A DNA stretch of 64,000 bases from assembly GCF_016031635.1 (NCBI RefSeq), contig NZ_JACEGD010000001.1, positions 124,001 through 188,000 on the forward strand. Direction: 5' to 3'. The translations under genes were made by a program, and so were the position numbers. Below the pieces are notes generated by a model, which saw nothing but the letters and a program-made list of their open reading frames with translations, searched no databases and was not told where the DNA came from. Position 1 is the first letter of the stretch, and each line of letters begins with the position of its first letter. Source of the stretch: Bradyrhizobium diversitatis. Lineage in GTDB: Bacteria > Pseudomonadota > Alphaproteobacteria > Rhizobiales > Xanthobacteraceae. Below, piece by piece: positions 42,902-52,054 of the stretch.

Positions 42902-44506
42902 GTGGCGGAGCTTTCAGAGACGATCAGTGTAGACGAGATTGCTGTCGGCTTGCCGAGCCGAATCCATGAAGTCACGGCAGGGCCGGTTGCCAGGGCACCC
43001 GGCCGGGTTGCGCTGGTCGAGGACGGGGCTTCCTGGAGCTATCGAGATCTGGAGCAGCGCGTTGGCGACATCGCCACCATGCTCTCATCGCTGGGGATCA
43101 GGGCCGGCGATCGGATGATTATTGTCAGCGAGAACTGTATTGCACTTGCCGCTTTGCTGCTGGCGGCGAGCCGGCTCGACGCCTGGGCGATTGTCGCCAA
43201 CCCGCGCTTGTCGGCGCGCGAACTGGACCAGATCCGCGATCATAGCGGCGCCCGACGGATGTTCTTCACGTCCGGCATTTCGAAGGAGGCCGCTGCTCAT
43301 GCCTCCCGCTACGGCGCCGACAATCGGCGAATTGGCCCGCTGCCGGAAATTGGTGTTGGCCCGCTCAACGAAAGCGCGACCGTCCGGCCGGTGGAGACCG
43401 ATCCAGCAAAGCAGGTCGCGGTTTTGATCTACACGTCAGGGACGACGGGGACTCCCAAGGGCGTGATGCTCTCGCATGACAACCTGCTGATCAGTGCAAA
43501 GACCACCGCGTATTTCCGCAGGATGAACGAGAAGGACAAAATCTATCTTGTGTTGCCGATCTCGCATATCGTCGGCATTTCGCTCCTGATCATGACGCTG
43601 ATGGTCGGCGGCACGGTGCGGATGGTCAGCAAATACGATCCGGCGGCGACCGCAAAGGCGATCGCGGAGGAGGGCGTCACCATCCTCAATGGCGTGCCTG
43701 CCACCTATCAGCGCCTGCTGGAGTACAAGAGCGTATCAGGCGTGGAACAGCTCGCCCGAGGCTCGTTGCGCTTGATTGCCGTCGCCGGCGCGCCGCTGGA
43801 TTTGAACCTGAAGTTGCGTGTGGAAAAAGAGTTCGGGCTTCCGTTGCTCAACGGCTACGGGATCACCGAATGCTCGCCGGGAATATCAGGCGTACGTTTC
43901 GATAGGCCACGCTCGGATCAGGCTGTTGGCACGCTGCTGCCTGGCGTGGAAGCGCGGGTGCGAACCATCGAAGGATTTCCGACTGTATCGGGTGAAGTCG
44001 GCGAGCTGCATGTTCGCGGGCGCAACGTGATGCTGGGCTACTATCGTGCCCCGGAGCTTACCGCGAAGGTGATTGACAGCGAGGGCTGGTTCAATACCGG
44101 CGATCTCGCGCGTTTCGACGGCGAGTGTCTGTACATTGTCGGCCGCACCAAGGAAATGATCATCCGTTCCGGCTTCAACGTCTATCCCGCGGAGGTCGAA
44201 GCGGTCCTCAGTTCACACCAGGACGTCGTGCAATCCGCCGTGGTCGGTCGTGCCGCAGACGGCAATGAGGAGATCGTCGCCTTTGTGCAATTGCTGCCGG
44301 GATCTCGCACGACGCCCGAGGTCCTGATGAGCTTTGTCCGGTCTCAGCTTACTTCTTACAAGCGGCCGTCCGAAATCGTCATACTTGATGCCTTGCCGGC
44401 GACCTCGACCGGAAAGATACTCAAGCACAAGCTCGCGGAGTCCTTGCGCGAAGGTGGCGCAATCTCTCCTGTGCAGGCGCCCGAATTTCGCAGGCAACAG
44501 ATCTAA
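42902..44506 (+). CDS. AMP-forming acyl-CoA ligase, copy 1
   Basis: This encodes a 534-residue ANL-superfamily ligase that activates a carboxylic acid with ATP and CoA. The P-loop is LIYTSGTTGTPKGVMLSHDN. The A4/A5 region reads LLNGYGITECSPGISG. The hinge and A7/A8 region reads WFNTGDLARFDGECLYIVGR and then KEMIIRSGFNVYPAEVE. The C-terminal lysine lies in ATSTGKILKHKL. GGGAGG six bases before GTG 42902 sets the start. It is highly similar throughout to the ligase at 61676. It heads an operon with an SDR, two acyl-CoA dehydrogenases, a thiolase and a nitronate monooxygenase-like gene. Confidence 0.93.
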   Translation: MAELSETISVDEIAVGLPSRIHEVTAGPVARAPGRVALVEDGASWSYRDLEQRVGDIATMLSSLGIRAGDRMIIVSENCIALAALLLAASRLDAWAIVANPRLSARELDQIRDHSGARRMFFTSGISKEAAAHASRYGADNRRIGPLPEIGVGPLNESATVRPVETDPAKQVAVLIYTSGTTGTPKGVMLSHDNLLISAKTTAYFRRMNEKDKIYLVLPISHIVGISLLIMTLMVGGTVRMVSKYDPAATAKAIAEEGVTILNGVPATYQRLLEYKSVSGVEQLARGSLRLIAVAGAPLDLNLKLRVEKEFGLPLLNGYGITECSPGISGVRFDRPRSDQAVGTLLPGVEARVRTIEGFPTVSGEVGELHVRGRNVMLGYYRAPELTAKVIDSEGWFNTGDLARFDGECLYIVGRTKEMIIRSGFNVYPAEVEAVLSSHQDVVQSAVVGRAADGNEEIVAFVQLLPGSRTTPEVLMSFVRSQLTSYKRPSEIVILDALPATSTGKILKHKLAESLREGGAISPVQAPEFRRQQI

Positions 44507-44524
44507 CTTTACTGGGAGGACATC

Positions 44525-45262
44525 TTGCAAAAGAGAAACGCAACCGCGGCCGTGATAGGCGCGGGTGACTTCATCGGCGGCGAGATCGCCAAGAAATTCG
44601 CAGCAGAAGGCTTCACGGTCTTCGCCGGCCGCCGTAACGGCGACAAGCTGGCTCCGCTCGTCAGGGATATCGAGGCTGCCGGCGGAGAGATCCACGCCCG
44701 TTCGCTCGATGCTCGCAAGGAAGACGAGATCGTCTCCTTTCTCAACGATGCAGACAGGCATGCGCCGCTGGAAGTCTGCATCTTCAACATCGGGGCGAAC
44801 GTGAACTTCCCGATTCTGGAAACCACAGAACGGGTCTTCCGCAAGGTCTGGGAAATGGCCTGCTATTCCGGCTTTCTGGCCGGTCGCGAGGCCGCCCGCC
44901 TCATGCTGCCGCGCGGGGGTGGCAACATCTTCTTCACCGGTGCGACCGCCTCGCTCCGCGGTGGCAGCGGTTATGCAGCTTTCGCAAGCGCCAAGTTCGG
45001 CCTTCGTGCGGTCGCGCAGGCCATGGCCCGCGAGCTTGGCCCGAAAAATATTCACGTCGCGCATCTCATCATCGATTCCGGCGTGGACACCGAGTGGGTT
45101 CGGCAGCGCCGGTTGGAGGCTCTCGGGCCCACCGCGCTGGATGATCCGGACGCCTTGATGCCTCCGTCCTCCGTCGCAACATCCTATTGGCAGCTCTACG
45201 AGCAGCCGAAAAGCGCGTGGACGTTCGAGATGGAGATCCGCCCCTTCGGCGAGAAGTGGTAG
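44525..45262 (+). CDS. SDR-family protein lacking the catalytic tyrosine, copy 2
   Basis: This encodes a 245-residue SDR-fold protein very similar to the one at 41923. The cofactor loop is VIGAGDFIGGEIAKKFAAEG. The active-site region is FFTGATASLRGG then YAAFASAKFG: Lys157 is kept, Phe153 replaces the catalytic Tyr. It ends IRPFGEKW. The start is TTG at 44525 with GGGAGGA four bases upstream. It sits between the ligase and the acyl-CoA dehydrogenases, so an acyl-CoA or CoA-thioester ligand is plausible. Confidence 0.9.
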   Translation: MQKRNATAAVIGAGDFIGGEIAKKFAAEGFTVFAGRRNGDKLAPLVRDIEAAGGEIHARSLDARKEDEIVSFLNDADRHAPLEVCIFNIGANVNFPILETTERVFRKVWEMACYSGFLAGREAARLMLPRGGGNIFFTGATASLRGGSGYAAFASAKFGLRAVAQAMARELGPKNIHVAHLIIDSGVDTEWVRQRRLEALGPTALDDPDALMPPSSVATSYWQLYEQPKSAWTFEMEIRPFGEKW

Positions 45263-45276
45263 CGGAGCCTGGAACG

Positions 45277-46458
45277 ATGGAGCTCAAGCTTTCCCCCGAG
45301 GATGCCGCGTTTCGCGACGAGGTGCGCACTTTCATTGCTGAGAACTATCCGCCGGAAATGCGCGTTCCCAATCCGGAGACCGACCTGACCAAGGAGCAGT
45401 CGCTGCTGTGGCACCGGATCCTCCACAAGAAGGGTTGGATCGCCCCGCTCTGGCCGAAGGAGTACGGCGGCCCGGGCTGGTCCGTCACGCAGCGCTTCAT
45501 CTTCGAGCAGGAAACCTCTCGCGCCGGCACGCTGCCGCCGCTCGCCTTCAGCGTCACCATGGTCGGGCCGGTGATCTACACGTTCGGCAACGAGGCGCAG
45601 AAGAAGAAGTTTCTGCCGCGGATTCTGTCCGGCGAGGATTGGTGGTGCCAAGGCTATTCGGAGCCGGGCTCCGGCTCGGACCTTGCGACCGTCAGGACCA
45701 AGGCGGTGCGTGACGGCGACCACTACATCGTCAACGGTCACAAGACCTGGACCACGCTGGCGCAGCACGCCGACTGGATCTTCTGCCTCGTGCGCACCGA
45801 TCCGAGCGCGAAGCCGCAATCCGGCATCTCCTTCCTGCTCATCGACATGAAGTCGCCCGGCGTCACGGTGCGGCCGATCATCACGATCGACGGCAGCCAT
45901 GAGGTCAACGACGTCTTCCTCGAAAACGTCCGCGTGCCCGTCGAGAATCTGGTCGGCGAGGAGAACAAGGGTTGGACCTACGCCAAGTTCCTGCTCGGCA
46001 ACGAGCGCACCAGCATGGCCGGCATTGGCCGGTCCACCCGCTATATCGGCAGGTTGAGGCAGATCGTGAAGGCCGAGATCCCGACTGAGGATCCCGCGCA
46101 TCTCGAATTTCTGCGGGACATTGCCCGCATCGAGCTCGACGTGCTGGCGCTGGAGGCGACGGAGCTGCGTGTCGTCGCCCAGATGGCGCGCGGCATAGAT
46201 CCGGGACCTGCGGCCTCACTGTTCAAGATTCGCGGCACCGAGATATTTCAGAATATTACCGAGCTTACCCACCGCGCGATCGGCAACTACGGGCTTGCCA
46301 TCCGCGAGCATCCGGTGAGCGCCAACCGCTTCATGCCCGGCCCCGATTACGGCCATACCGCGTCGGAGAAATATCTGAACGCGCGCAAGCTCAGCATCTA
46401 CGGCGGATCCAACGAGATCCAGCGAAACATCATCGCCAAGGCCGTGCTCGGGCTCTAG
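45277..46458 (+). CDS. Acyl-CoA dehydrogenase, subunit or isozyme 1
   Basis: This encodes a 393-residue FAD enzyme that introduces an alpha,beta double bond in acyl-CoA. Signatures are WCQGYSEPGSGSDLATVRTKA, the FAD-binding region DHYIVNGHKTWTT, a mid-domain ISFLLIDMKSPGV, and the C-terminal SIYGGSNEIQRNIIAKAVLG. The position equivalent to Glu376 of medium-chain dehydrogenase (YEGTSQ) is Gly here, as in many FadE-like enzymes. ATG 45277 is preferred to a longer start inside the SDR gene. The neighbouring second dehydrogenase may be its partner. Confidence 0.93.
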   Translation: MELKLSPEDAAFRDEVRTFIAENYPPEMRVPNPETDLTKEQSLLWHRILHKKGWIAPLWPKEYGGPGWSVTQRFIFEQETSRAGTLPPLAFSVTMVGPVIYTFGNEAQKKKFLPRILSGEDWWCQGYSEPGSGSDLATVRTKAVRDGDHYIVNGHKTWTTLAQHADWIFCLVRTDPSAKPQSGISFLLIDMKSPGVTVRPIITIDGSHEVNDVFLENVRVPVENLVGEENKGWTYAKFLLGNERTSMAGIGRSTRYIGRLRQIVKAEIPTEDPAHLEFLRDIARIELDVLALEATELRVVAQMARGIDPGPAASLFKIRGTEIFQNITELTHRAIGNYGLAIREHPVSANRFMPGPDYGHTASEKYLNARKLSIYGGSNEIQRNIIAKAVLGL

Positions 46459-46480
46459 CCAAGCGGATCGGGAGGATCGG

Positions 46481-47617
46481 ATGGATATTCAGTTCACGGA
46501 AGAGCAGGAATTGCTGCGATCCAGCGTCCAGCGCCTGCTGCGCGACCAATACGATTTCGAGGCGCGGCGCAAGATCGTAGCCAGCGAGGAAGGCTTCAGC
46601 CGCAAGCAATGGGACGCTTTCGCCGAGTTCGGCCTGCTGGCTGCGCCGTTCTCCGAGGGCGCTGGCGGTCTCGGCGGCGGTCCGCTGTCGACCATGATCC
46701 TGATGCATGAGTTCGGCCGTCACCTCGTGGTCGAGCCGTTCGTCGAGACGGTGGTGCTGGCCGGCGGATTGATCGAGCACGTGGGCACGCCGGAGCAGCA
46801 GCAAAGCTTCATCCCTGAGATCATCGACGGCTCGAAAATCTGGACGCTGGCCTGGACGGAGAAGGCATCGCGCTTCGATCTTGCCAATGTCACCACGAGA
46901 GCGCGGCGCGAAGGGAGCGACTACGTCCTGACAGGCGCAAAGACCGTGGTGATCGCAGCGCCTTGGGCGGACTATCTGATCGTCTCGGCCCGGACCTCCG
47001 GCGATGACCGTGAACGCAGCGGCGTCAGCCTGTTCGTGGTCGATCGGCGCGCGACCGGCGTCGATCTCCAGAGCTTCAAGACTGTCGACGGCCGCCGGGC
47101 TGCTGAAGTCAGCCTGCGCGATGTCCGCGGCCAATTGCTGGGCGTGGAAGGCGAGGGCGTTGCCGCGCTGGAAGCCTGCCGCGACCGTGCCATCGGCGCG
47201 CTCTGCGCGGAAGCCGTCGGCGCCATCGGCGAGCTGAACTCGGCGACGCTGGAATATTCCAAGACGCGCAAGCAGTTCGGCACCACGATCGGCTCGTTCC
47301 AGGTGTTGCAGCATCGCATGGTCGACATGTTCATCGCCCATCAGGAGGCGCTCTCCCTGATGCAGCATCTCAGCCTCAGCCTCAGCCTCAGCGACAGCGA
47401 TGCCGGCCTGTCGCGGCTCGCCTCCGGTGCCAAGTCGAAGATCGGCTATGCGGGCAAGTTCGTCGCCGACCAGGCGGTGCAGCTTCACGGCGGCATGGGA
47501 ATGACCGACGAGCTCAACGTCGGGCATTATTTTAAGCGAATCTCCTCCATCAACATCCAGTTCGGCGATCCCGCGTTCCATGTGCTGCGTTACGCGCAGC
47601 TGGATGCGGCCGCATAA
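46481..47617 (+). CDS. Acyl-CoA dehydrogenase, subunit or isozyme 2
   Basis: This encodes a 378-residue acyl-CoA dehydrogenase-fold protein: [40 protein letters not shown], then [20 protein letters not shown] and [20 protein letters not shown]. It lacks the YGGSNEIQR-type end seen in its neighbour. Side-by-side pairs of this kind form mixed heterotetramers in steroid and cyclic-acid degradation; that is known for other pairs and inferred here. A CTCAGC hexamer repeated four times at 47369-47392 encodes LSLSLSLS in a helix. Confidence 0.9.
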   Translation: MDIQFTEEQELLRSSVQRLLRDQYDFEARRKIVASEEGFSRKQWDAFAEFGLLAAPFSEGAGGLGGGPLSTMILMHEFGRHLVVEPFVETVVLAGGLIEHVGTPEQQQSFIPEIIDGSKIWTLAWTEKASRFDLANVTTRARREGSDYVLTGAKTVVIAAPWADYLIVSARTSGDDRERSGVSLFVVDRRATGVDLQSFKTVDGRRAAEVSLRDVRGQLLGVEGEGVAALEACRDRAIGALCAEAVGAIGELNSATLEYSKTRKQFGTTIGSFQVLQHRMVDMFIAHQEALSLMQHLSLSLSLSDSDAGLSRLASGAKSKIGYAGKFVADQAVQLHGGMGMTDELNVGHYFKRISSINIQFGDPAFHVLRYAQLDAAA

Positions 47618-47631
47618 GCAGCGAGGCAGGC

Positions 47632-48819
47632 ATGACCACTGAAGCAGTCATCGTTTCCACCGCCCGAACGGCCGTCGGCAAAGCGTATCGCGGCGCGCTC
47701 AACAACACGGACGGCCCCACCATGGCCGGGCACGTGATGGCCGAAGCCGTGAAGCGCGCCGGCATCGCGCCCGGAGAAGTAGAAGACGTGGTCATGGGCT
47801 GCGCGATGCAGCAAGGCACCATGATGATGAACGTGGCGCGCAAGGGCGCGATCCGCGCCGGCCTGCCCATCACGGTGGCCGGCACAACGATCGACCGGCA
47901 ATGCGCGTCCGGCCTGCAGGCCATCGCGGTCGCCGCGCGCTCGGTGATGCTCGACGGGGTCGAGGTCGCGATCGGCGGAGGCATCGAGTCGATCAGCCTC
48001 GTGCAGAACGAGCACATGAACAAGTTTCACGCCGTCGACGACGAGCTGATGGCGATGAAGCCCGAGATGTACATGTCGATGCTCGATACCGCCGAGGTCG
48101 TTGCCGAGCGCTACAAGATCGGCCGCGACAAGCAGGACGAATACAGCCTCGAGTGCCAACGCCGCGTTGGCGCTGCGTTACAGGCCGGCCGCTTCAACGA
48201 CGAGATCGTGCCGTTCACGACCAGGATGGCGCTGTTCAACAAGGACACCAAGGAGGTCACCTACGAGCAGGTGACGCTCACCAAGGACGAGGGGCCGCGT
48301 CCGGAGACCACGGCGGAGGGCCTCGCCAAGATCAAACCGGTGTTCGAGGGCAAGACCATCAGCGCGGGAAATGCCAGCCAGCTTTCGGATGGCGCCTCGG
48401 CTTGTGTGATCATGAGCGACAAGATTGCGGCCAGGAAGGGACTGAAACCGCTCGGCATCTTCCGCGGCTTTGTCGCCGCCGGCGTCGAACCGGACGAGAT
48501 GGGCGTCGGCCCGGTCGCCGCGATCCCGCGCCTGCTCACGCGCCATAACCTCAAGATCGACGACATCGATCTGTGGGAGCTGAATGAGGCTTACGCGGTT
48601 CAGGTGATCTACTGCCGCGACAAGCTTGGCATCGACCCGGACAAGCTCAACGTCAATGGCGGCTCGATCGCGATCGGTCATCCCTACGGCATGACCGGGT
48701 CTCGGCTCACCGGCCATCTCCTGATTGAGGGCCGGCGGCGCAAGGCGAAGTACGGCGTGGTGACCATGTGCATCGGTGGCGGCATGGGCGCGGCCGGCCT
48801 GTTTGAAATCATCCACTGA
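47632..48819 (+). CDS. Thiolase (acetyl-CoA acyltransferase), copy 1
   Basis: This encodes a 395-residue thiolase that cleaves 3-ketoacyl-CoA. The nucleophile Cys lies in [20 protein letters not shown]. The second signature is [20 protein letters not shown] with the catalytic His, and the third is [17 protein letters not shown] with the catalytic Cys. Fifteen bases separate it from the dehydrogenase gene, so it is operon-borne. With the ligase and dehydrogenases it supplies the last step of a beta-oxidation-like spiral. Confidence 0.94.
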   Translation: MTTEAVIVSTARTAVGKAYRGALNNTDGPTMAGHVMAEAVKRAGIAPGEVEDVVMGCAMQQGTMMMNVARKGAIRAGLPITVAGTTIDRQCASGLQAIAVAARSVMLDGVEVAIGGGIESISLVQNEHMNKFHAVDDELMAMKPEMYMSMLDTAEVVAERYKIGRDKQDEYSLECQRRVGAALQAGRFNDEIVPFTTRMALFNKDTKEVTYEQVTLTKDEGPRPETTAEGLAKIKPVFEGKTISAGNASQLSDGASACVIMSDKIAARKGLKPLGIFRGFVAAGVEPDEMGVGPVAAIPRLLTRHNLKIDDIDLWELNEAYAVQVIYCRDKLGIDPDKLNVNGGSIAIGHPYGMTGSRLTGHLLIEGRRRKAKYGVVTMCIGGGMGAAGLFEIIH

Positions 48820-48841
48820 GCGGCAACGCGGGAGATTATTC

Positions 48842-49855
48842 GTGAAGACAGCGATCACTGAACTGTTCGGCATCGAGCATCCGATCATCCAGGGCGGCAT
48901 GCATTATGTCGGCTTCGCCGAAATGGCGTCGGCCGTCTCCAACGCGGGCGGGCTCGGCTTGATCACGGGCCTGACGCAGAGAACGCCGGAGCTGCTGGCC
49001 AAGGAGATCGCGCGCTGCCGCGACATGACCGACAAGCCGTTCGGCGTGAACCTCACATTCCTGCCGACCTTCAGTGCGCCGCCCTATCCGGAGTACATCG
49101 CGGCGATCAGGGAGGGCGGCGTCAAGATCGTCGAAACCGCCGGACGCAGCCCCGAACAGTACATGCCGGCCCTGAAGGCGGGCGGCATCAAGGTGATCCA
49201 CAAATGCACCTCCGTTCGGCATTCACTGAAGGCCGAGCAGATCGGCTGCGATGCCGTCAGCGTCGACGGCTTCGAGTGCGGCGGCCATCCCGGCGAGGAT
49301 GACATGCCGAACATGATCCTGTTGCCGCGCGCCGCGGAGGAACTGAAGATCCCGTTCGTTGCCTCGGGCGGCATGGCGGATGCACGCAGCCTGGTTGCCG
49401 CCCTGGCGATGGGCGCTGCGGGCATGAACATGGGCACGCGCTTCATCGCCACCAAGGAAGCGCCGGTGCACGAGAACGTCAAGGAGGCGCTGGTCGCGGC
49501 GACGGAACTCGATACCAGGCTCGTGATGCGCGCGCTCCGGAATACAGAGCGGGTCCTGAACAACAAGGGCGTCGAGCAACTGCTCGAGATCGAGCGCGAG
49601 AAGGGCAAGAGCCTCAAAATCGAGGACATCCATGACCAGGTGGCGGGCGTCTATCCCAAGGTGATGATCGATGGCGACATGGATGCGGGCGCCTGGAGCT
49701 GCGGCATGGTCGTCGGGCTCATTCACGACATTCCGACTGTGAAGGAACTGATCGACCGCATCATGGCGGATGCGGAAAGACTCATTCGGCAGCGCCTGAC
49801 CGGCTTCCTCGACGGCGCCGGGCAGCGGCCGGCTGCGGCTCGGGCGATGGCTTAG
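48842..49855 (+). CDS. Nitronate monooxygenase/2-nitropropane dioxygenase-like flavoprotein
   Basis: This encodes a 337-residue TIM-barrel FMN protein: LFGIEHPIIQGGMHYVGFAEM, AGGLGLITGLTQRTPELLAK, CDAVSVDGFECGGHPGEDD, then PFVASGGMADARSLVAALAM and GAAGMNMGTRFIATKEAPVH. These are the FMN-binding and His motifs of the NMO family. Members also include enoyl reductase-like enzymes, and its position in an acyl-CoA operon makes an enoyl-CoA reductase or oxygenase-type role as likely as nitronate oxidation. The start is GTG 48842 with GGGAG upstream. A terminator-like hairpin follows. Confidence 0.88.
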   Translation: MKTAITELFGIEHPIIQGGMHYVGFAEMASAVSNAGGLGLITGLTQRTPELLAKEIARCRDMTDKPFGVNLTFLPTFSAPPYPEYIAAIREGGVKIVETAGRSPEQYMPALKAGGIKVIHKCTSVRHSLKAEQIGCDAVSVDGFECGGHPGEDDMPNMILLPRAAEELKIPFVASGGMADARSLVAALAMGAAGMNMGTRFIATKEAPVHENVKEALVAATELDTRLVMRALRNTERVLNNKGVEQLLEIEREKGKSLKIEDIHDQVAGVYPKVMIDGDMDAGAWSCGMVVGLIHDIPTVKELIDRIMADAERLIRQRLTGFLDGAGQRPAAARAMA

Positions 49856-49898
49856 CCGGGGAGAACATACCGCTTCCGGGGGTTCTGACGGAGGCTAT

Positions 49899-49922
49899 GC
49901 GCACGCATGGTCATGCGTGCGC
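49899..49922 (+). terminator. Strong hairpin ending the acyl-CoA ligase operon
   Basis: GCGCACGCATG and CATGCGTGCGC form an 11-bp perfect inverted repeat with a two-base centre (effectively a nine-pair stem with a six-base loop). CGATCTTTGTT follows. It is 44 bases after the stop of the last operon gene and looks like a factor-independent terminator. Confidence 0.65.
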
Positions 49923-49982
49923 CGATCTTTGTTGAAGCTCGACGGGCCAGATAGGCGGCCCTAGGCAGCCTCGGGGGCATTT

Positions 49983-50636
49983 ATGGACCAGGCCGACTTC
50001 CACTACTACGAGCCTTTGAAAGGCCACGGGCTCCGGCATAATCCGTTCAATGCGATAATCGCGCCGCGTCCGATTGGGTGGATCTCATCGCGCAATGCAG
50101 CCGGTCGATTGAACTTGGCCCCCTACAGCTTTTTCAACGCGTTCCTCTACGATCCTCCGATCATCGGGTTTTCCTCGATTTCGTGGAAAGACACCGTCAA
50201 GAACGTCAGCGAGACGCGCGAATTCGTCTGGAATCTGGTCACCATGGATCTCGGCGAGCGCATGAACGTGACAGCGACGCCGCTCGATCACGGCGTGAGC
50301 GAGTTCGAAGCGGCCGGATTGACGCCGATACCCGGACGCCACGTTGCTGTGCCGCGGGTGGGCGAGAGCAGGGCCGCAATGGAATGCAAGGTCGTCGACG
50401 TCTCTCAACTGGCGAATGCGCGTGGTGAGAAGGTGGAAGGGTGGTTCGTACTTGGCGAGGTCGTCGCGGTTTACATCGACAAGGCATTGATCGAAGACGG
50501 TGTCTACAACACGGCACTTGCGCGTCCCATTCTGCGCGCCGGCCGGGGTGGAGATTACCTCGAGGTCAGGACCGAGAACATGTTCGAGATGAAACGCCCA
50601 CCTGGCAGCAGCAAACCGGAATTCCACGGCACTTGA
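49983..50636 (+). CDS. Flavin reductase-like domain protein
   Basis: This encodes a 217-residue FMN-binding split-barrel protein of the flavin reductase/DIM6-NTAB family. Characteristic segments are NAIIAPRPIGWISSRNAAG, LAPYSFFNAFLYDPPIIGFS and KDTVKNVSETREFVWNLVTM. Such proteins reduce flavin for a partner monooxygenase or act as flavin-dependent oxidoreductases. No obvious two-component oxygenase is adjacent in the window. A GGGGG run precedes the ATG. Confidence 0.88.
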   Translation: MDQADFHYYEPLKGHGLRHNPFNAIIAPRPIGWISSRNAAGRLNLAPYSFFNAFLYDPPIIGFSSISWKDTVKNVSETREFVWNLVTMDLGERMNVTATPLDHGVSEFEAAGLTPIPGRHVAVPRVGESRAAMECKVVDVSQLANARGEKVEGWFVLGEVVAVYIDKALIEDGVYNTALARPILRAGRGGDYLEVRTENMFEMKRPPGSSKPEFHGT

Positions 50637-50755
50637 TTGCGCTGGAAACAGGCTCAACGGCCGGGCTGGCCAAGCATTTGATCGACAGGCCTGAGCCCGG
50701 CTTCGCAAAGCTGATGAGTGACTGAACGGAAGACCCGTGCGGAATCATATGCCCA

Positions 50756-51958
50756 TCAAGATCCCGGGCCTCGTGCGTACAGGCCAAGAGCGAGCAGCGA
50801 AAACGAGCTCATCACGACGCCCAACGCGAACATTGCTTCCGGTGACACTGTGGCAGCAAGCCATACGCCGGTCGCGGCGATCGTCATCTGCAAGAAACCG
50901 AGCAGCGCCGAGGCGGCGCCGGCCTTCTCGCCGAATGGAGACAACGCGCGCGCCGTGGCCAACGGACTGACAACGCCCATGCCGAGGAGATATACGCTCA
51001 TCGCGCCTAGAAAGGGCAAGAAAGTCGGGCTGATCAGCGAGATGAGCAGGATCGCAAGGCTGCTGGCGGCCGTCGCAGACAATCCTGCCCGGATCGGACC
51101 ATCGAGCCCGTAGCGGGGTGCCAATCTTGTGGCAAGCATACCCGCGGCGAATACGATGAAGACGGTGCCGGCAAAGAAGAGCCCGAGCTGGATCGGCGTG
51201 AAGTGCAACGCTTCGATGAATAGGCGCGGCGCAGAGGAAAACATCGAGAACAAGCCGCCCATAGTGAGGCTCGAGGCGGCCGCGGGGGTAACGAAGCGAC
51301 GGTCTCCAATCAGACCGGCATAGGTCCTGCCGACGACAACTGGATTGAACGGCGTGCGGATCGAATTGTGGGTTTCGCCAAGAACGATGGCGTAGGCAAC
51401 GGCGCCGACGGCGGCAAAGGCCGCGACTAGCGCGAATTCGGCGCGCCAGCCCAGGCTATGGTCGAGGGCGCCGCCAAGCAGCGGCGAGAACCCGGGAGCT
51501 GCGGACATCACGATCATGATGAGCGCCATCGCGCGTGCCAGTGCCGCGCCACTGAACATGTCGCGGGCGATGGCGCGAGACAGCACTGATGTCGCGCAAG
51601 CACCTGTTGCCTGCACGACGCGGCCGATGAGGAGATTGGGCAGGTCGGTTGCCAGACCGCACCAAACGCTGCCGGCGAAGAATACGGCGAACCCGATCAG
51701 GACCGGCCAACGTCTTCCGTAGCGATCCGAAAGCGGTCCGACCAGGAGCTGGCCCAACCCGAATACGGCAAGAAAGACGGTGATGGCGGATGTGACCGCC
51801 GCAGTCGTGACATTCAAAGAGATCGCAATCTGCGGCAAAGACGGCAGCAGAATGTTGGTCGCGAGTGTTCCCATCGCAGCCAGGACGGAAAGGACGGCGA
51901 TGGGCAGGGTGCTCGAGGTCGGAATGTCCCGCGGCACGGGATTCGTCAGGTCAACCAT
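50756..51958 (-). CDS. MFS drug-resistance transporter, Bcr/CflA family
   Basis: This encodes a 400-residue, 12-span major facilitator. ILLPSLPQIAISLNVTTAAV and GLGQLLVGPLSDRYGRRWPV carry the MFS motif between TM2 and TM3. RAIARDMFSGAALARAMALI in TM5 is typical of the Bcr/CflA group. Its location in the catabolic island suggests export of a toxic substrate or intermediate, but the substrate cannot be read. It is downstream of, and on the same strand as, the thiolase at 52055. Confidence 0.9.
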   Translation of the reverse strand: MVDLTNPVPRDIPTSSTLPIAVLSVLAAMGTLATNILLPSLPQIAISLNVTTAAVTSAITVFLAVFGLGQLLVGPLSDRYGRRWPVLIGFAVFFAGSVWCGLATDLPNLLIGRVVQATGACATSVLSRAIARDMFSGAALARAMALIMIVMSAAPGFSPLLGGALDHSLGWRAEFALVAAFAAVGAVAYAIVLGETHNSIRTPFNPVVVGRTYAGLIGDRRFVTPAAASSLTMGGLFSMFSSAPRLFIEALHFTPIQLGLFFAGTVFIVFAAGMLATRLAPRYGLDGPIRAGLSATAASSLAILLISLISPTFLPFLGAMSVYLLGMGVVSPLATARALSPFGEKAGAASALLGFLQMTIAATGVWLAATVSPEAMFALGVVMSSFSLLALGLYARGPGS

Positions 51959-52054
51959 GGGATCTTTCGCGTGCCAGGGACAGGTGGATTAGGGCAGCGA
52001 GTGACGCCGTTGGCGCCACTCGCGTTGTCCGTCGTTGTCCGCCCAGCCGTGTTA

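Noticed and set aside
46430..47581. 383-codon minus-strand frame
   Set aside because: Shadow of the second acyl-CoA dehydrogenase; no recognisable domain.
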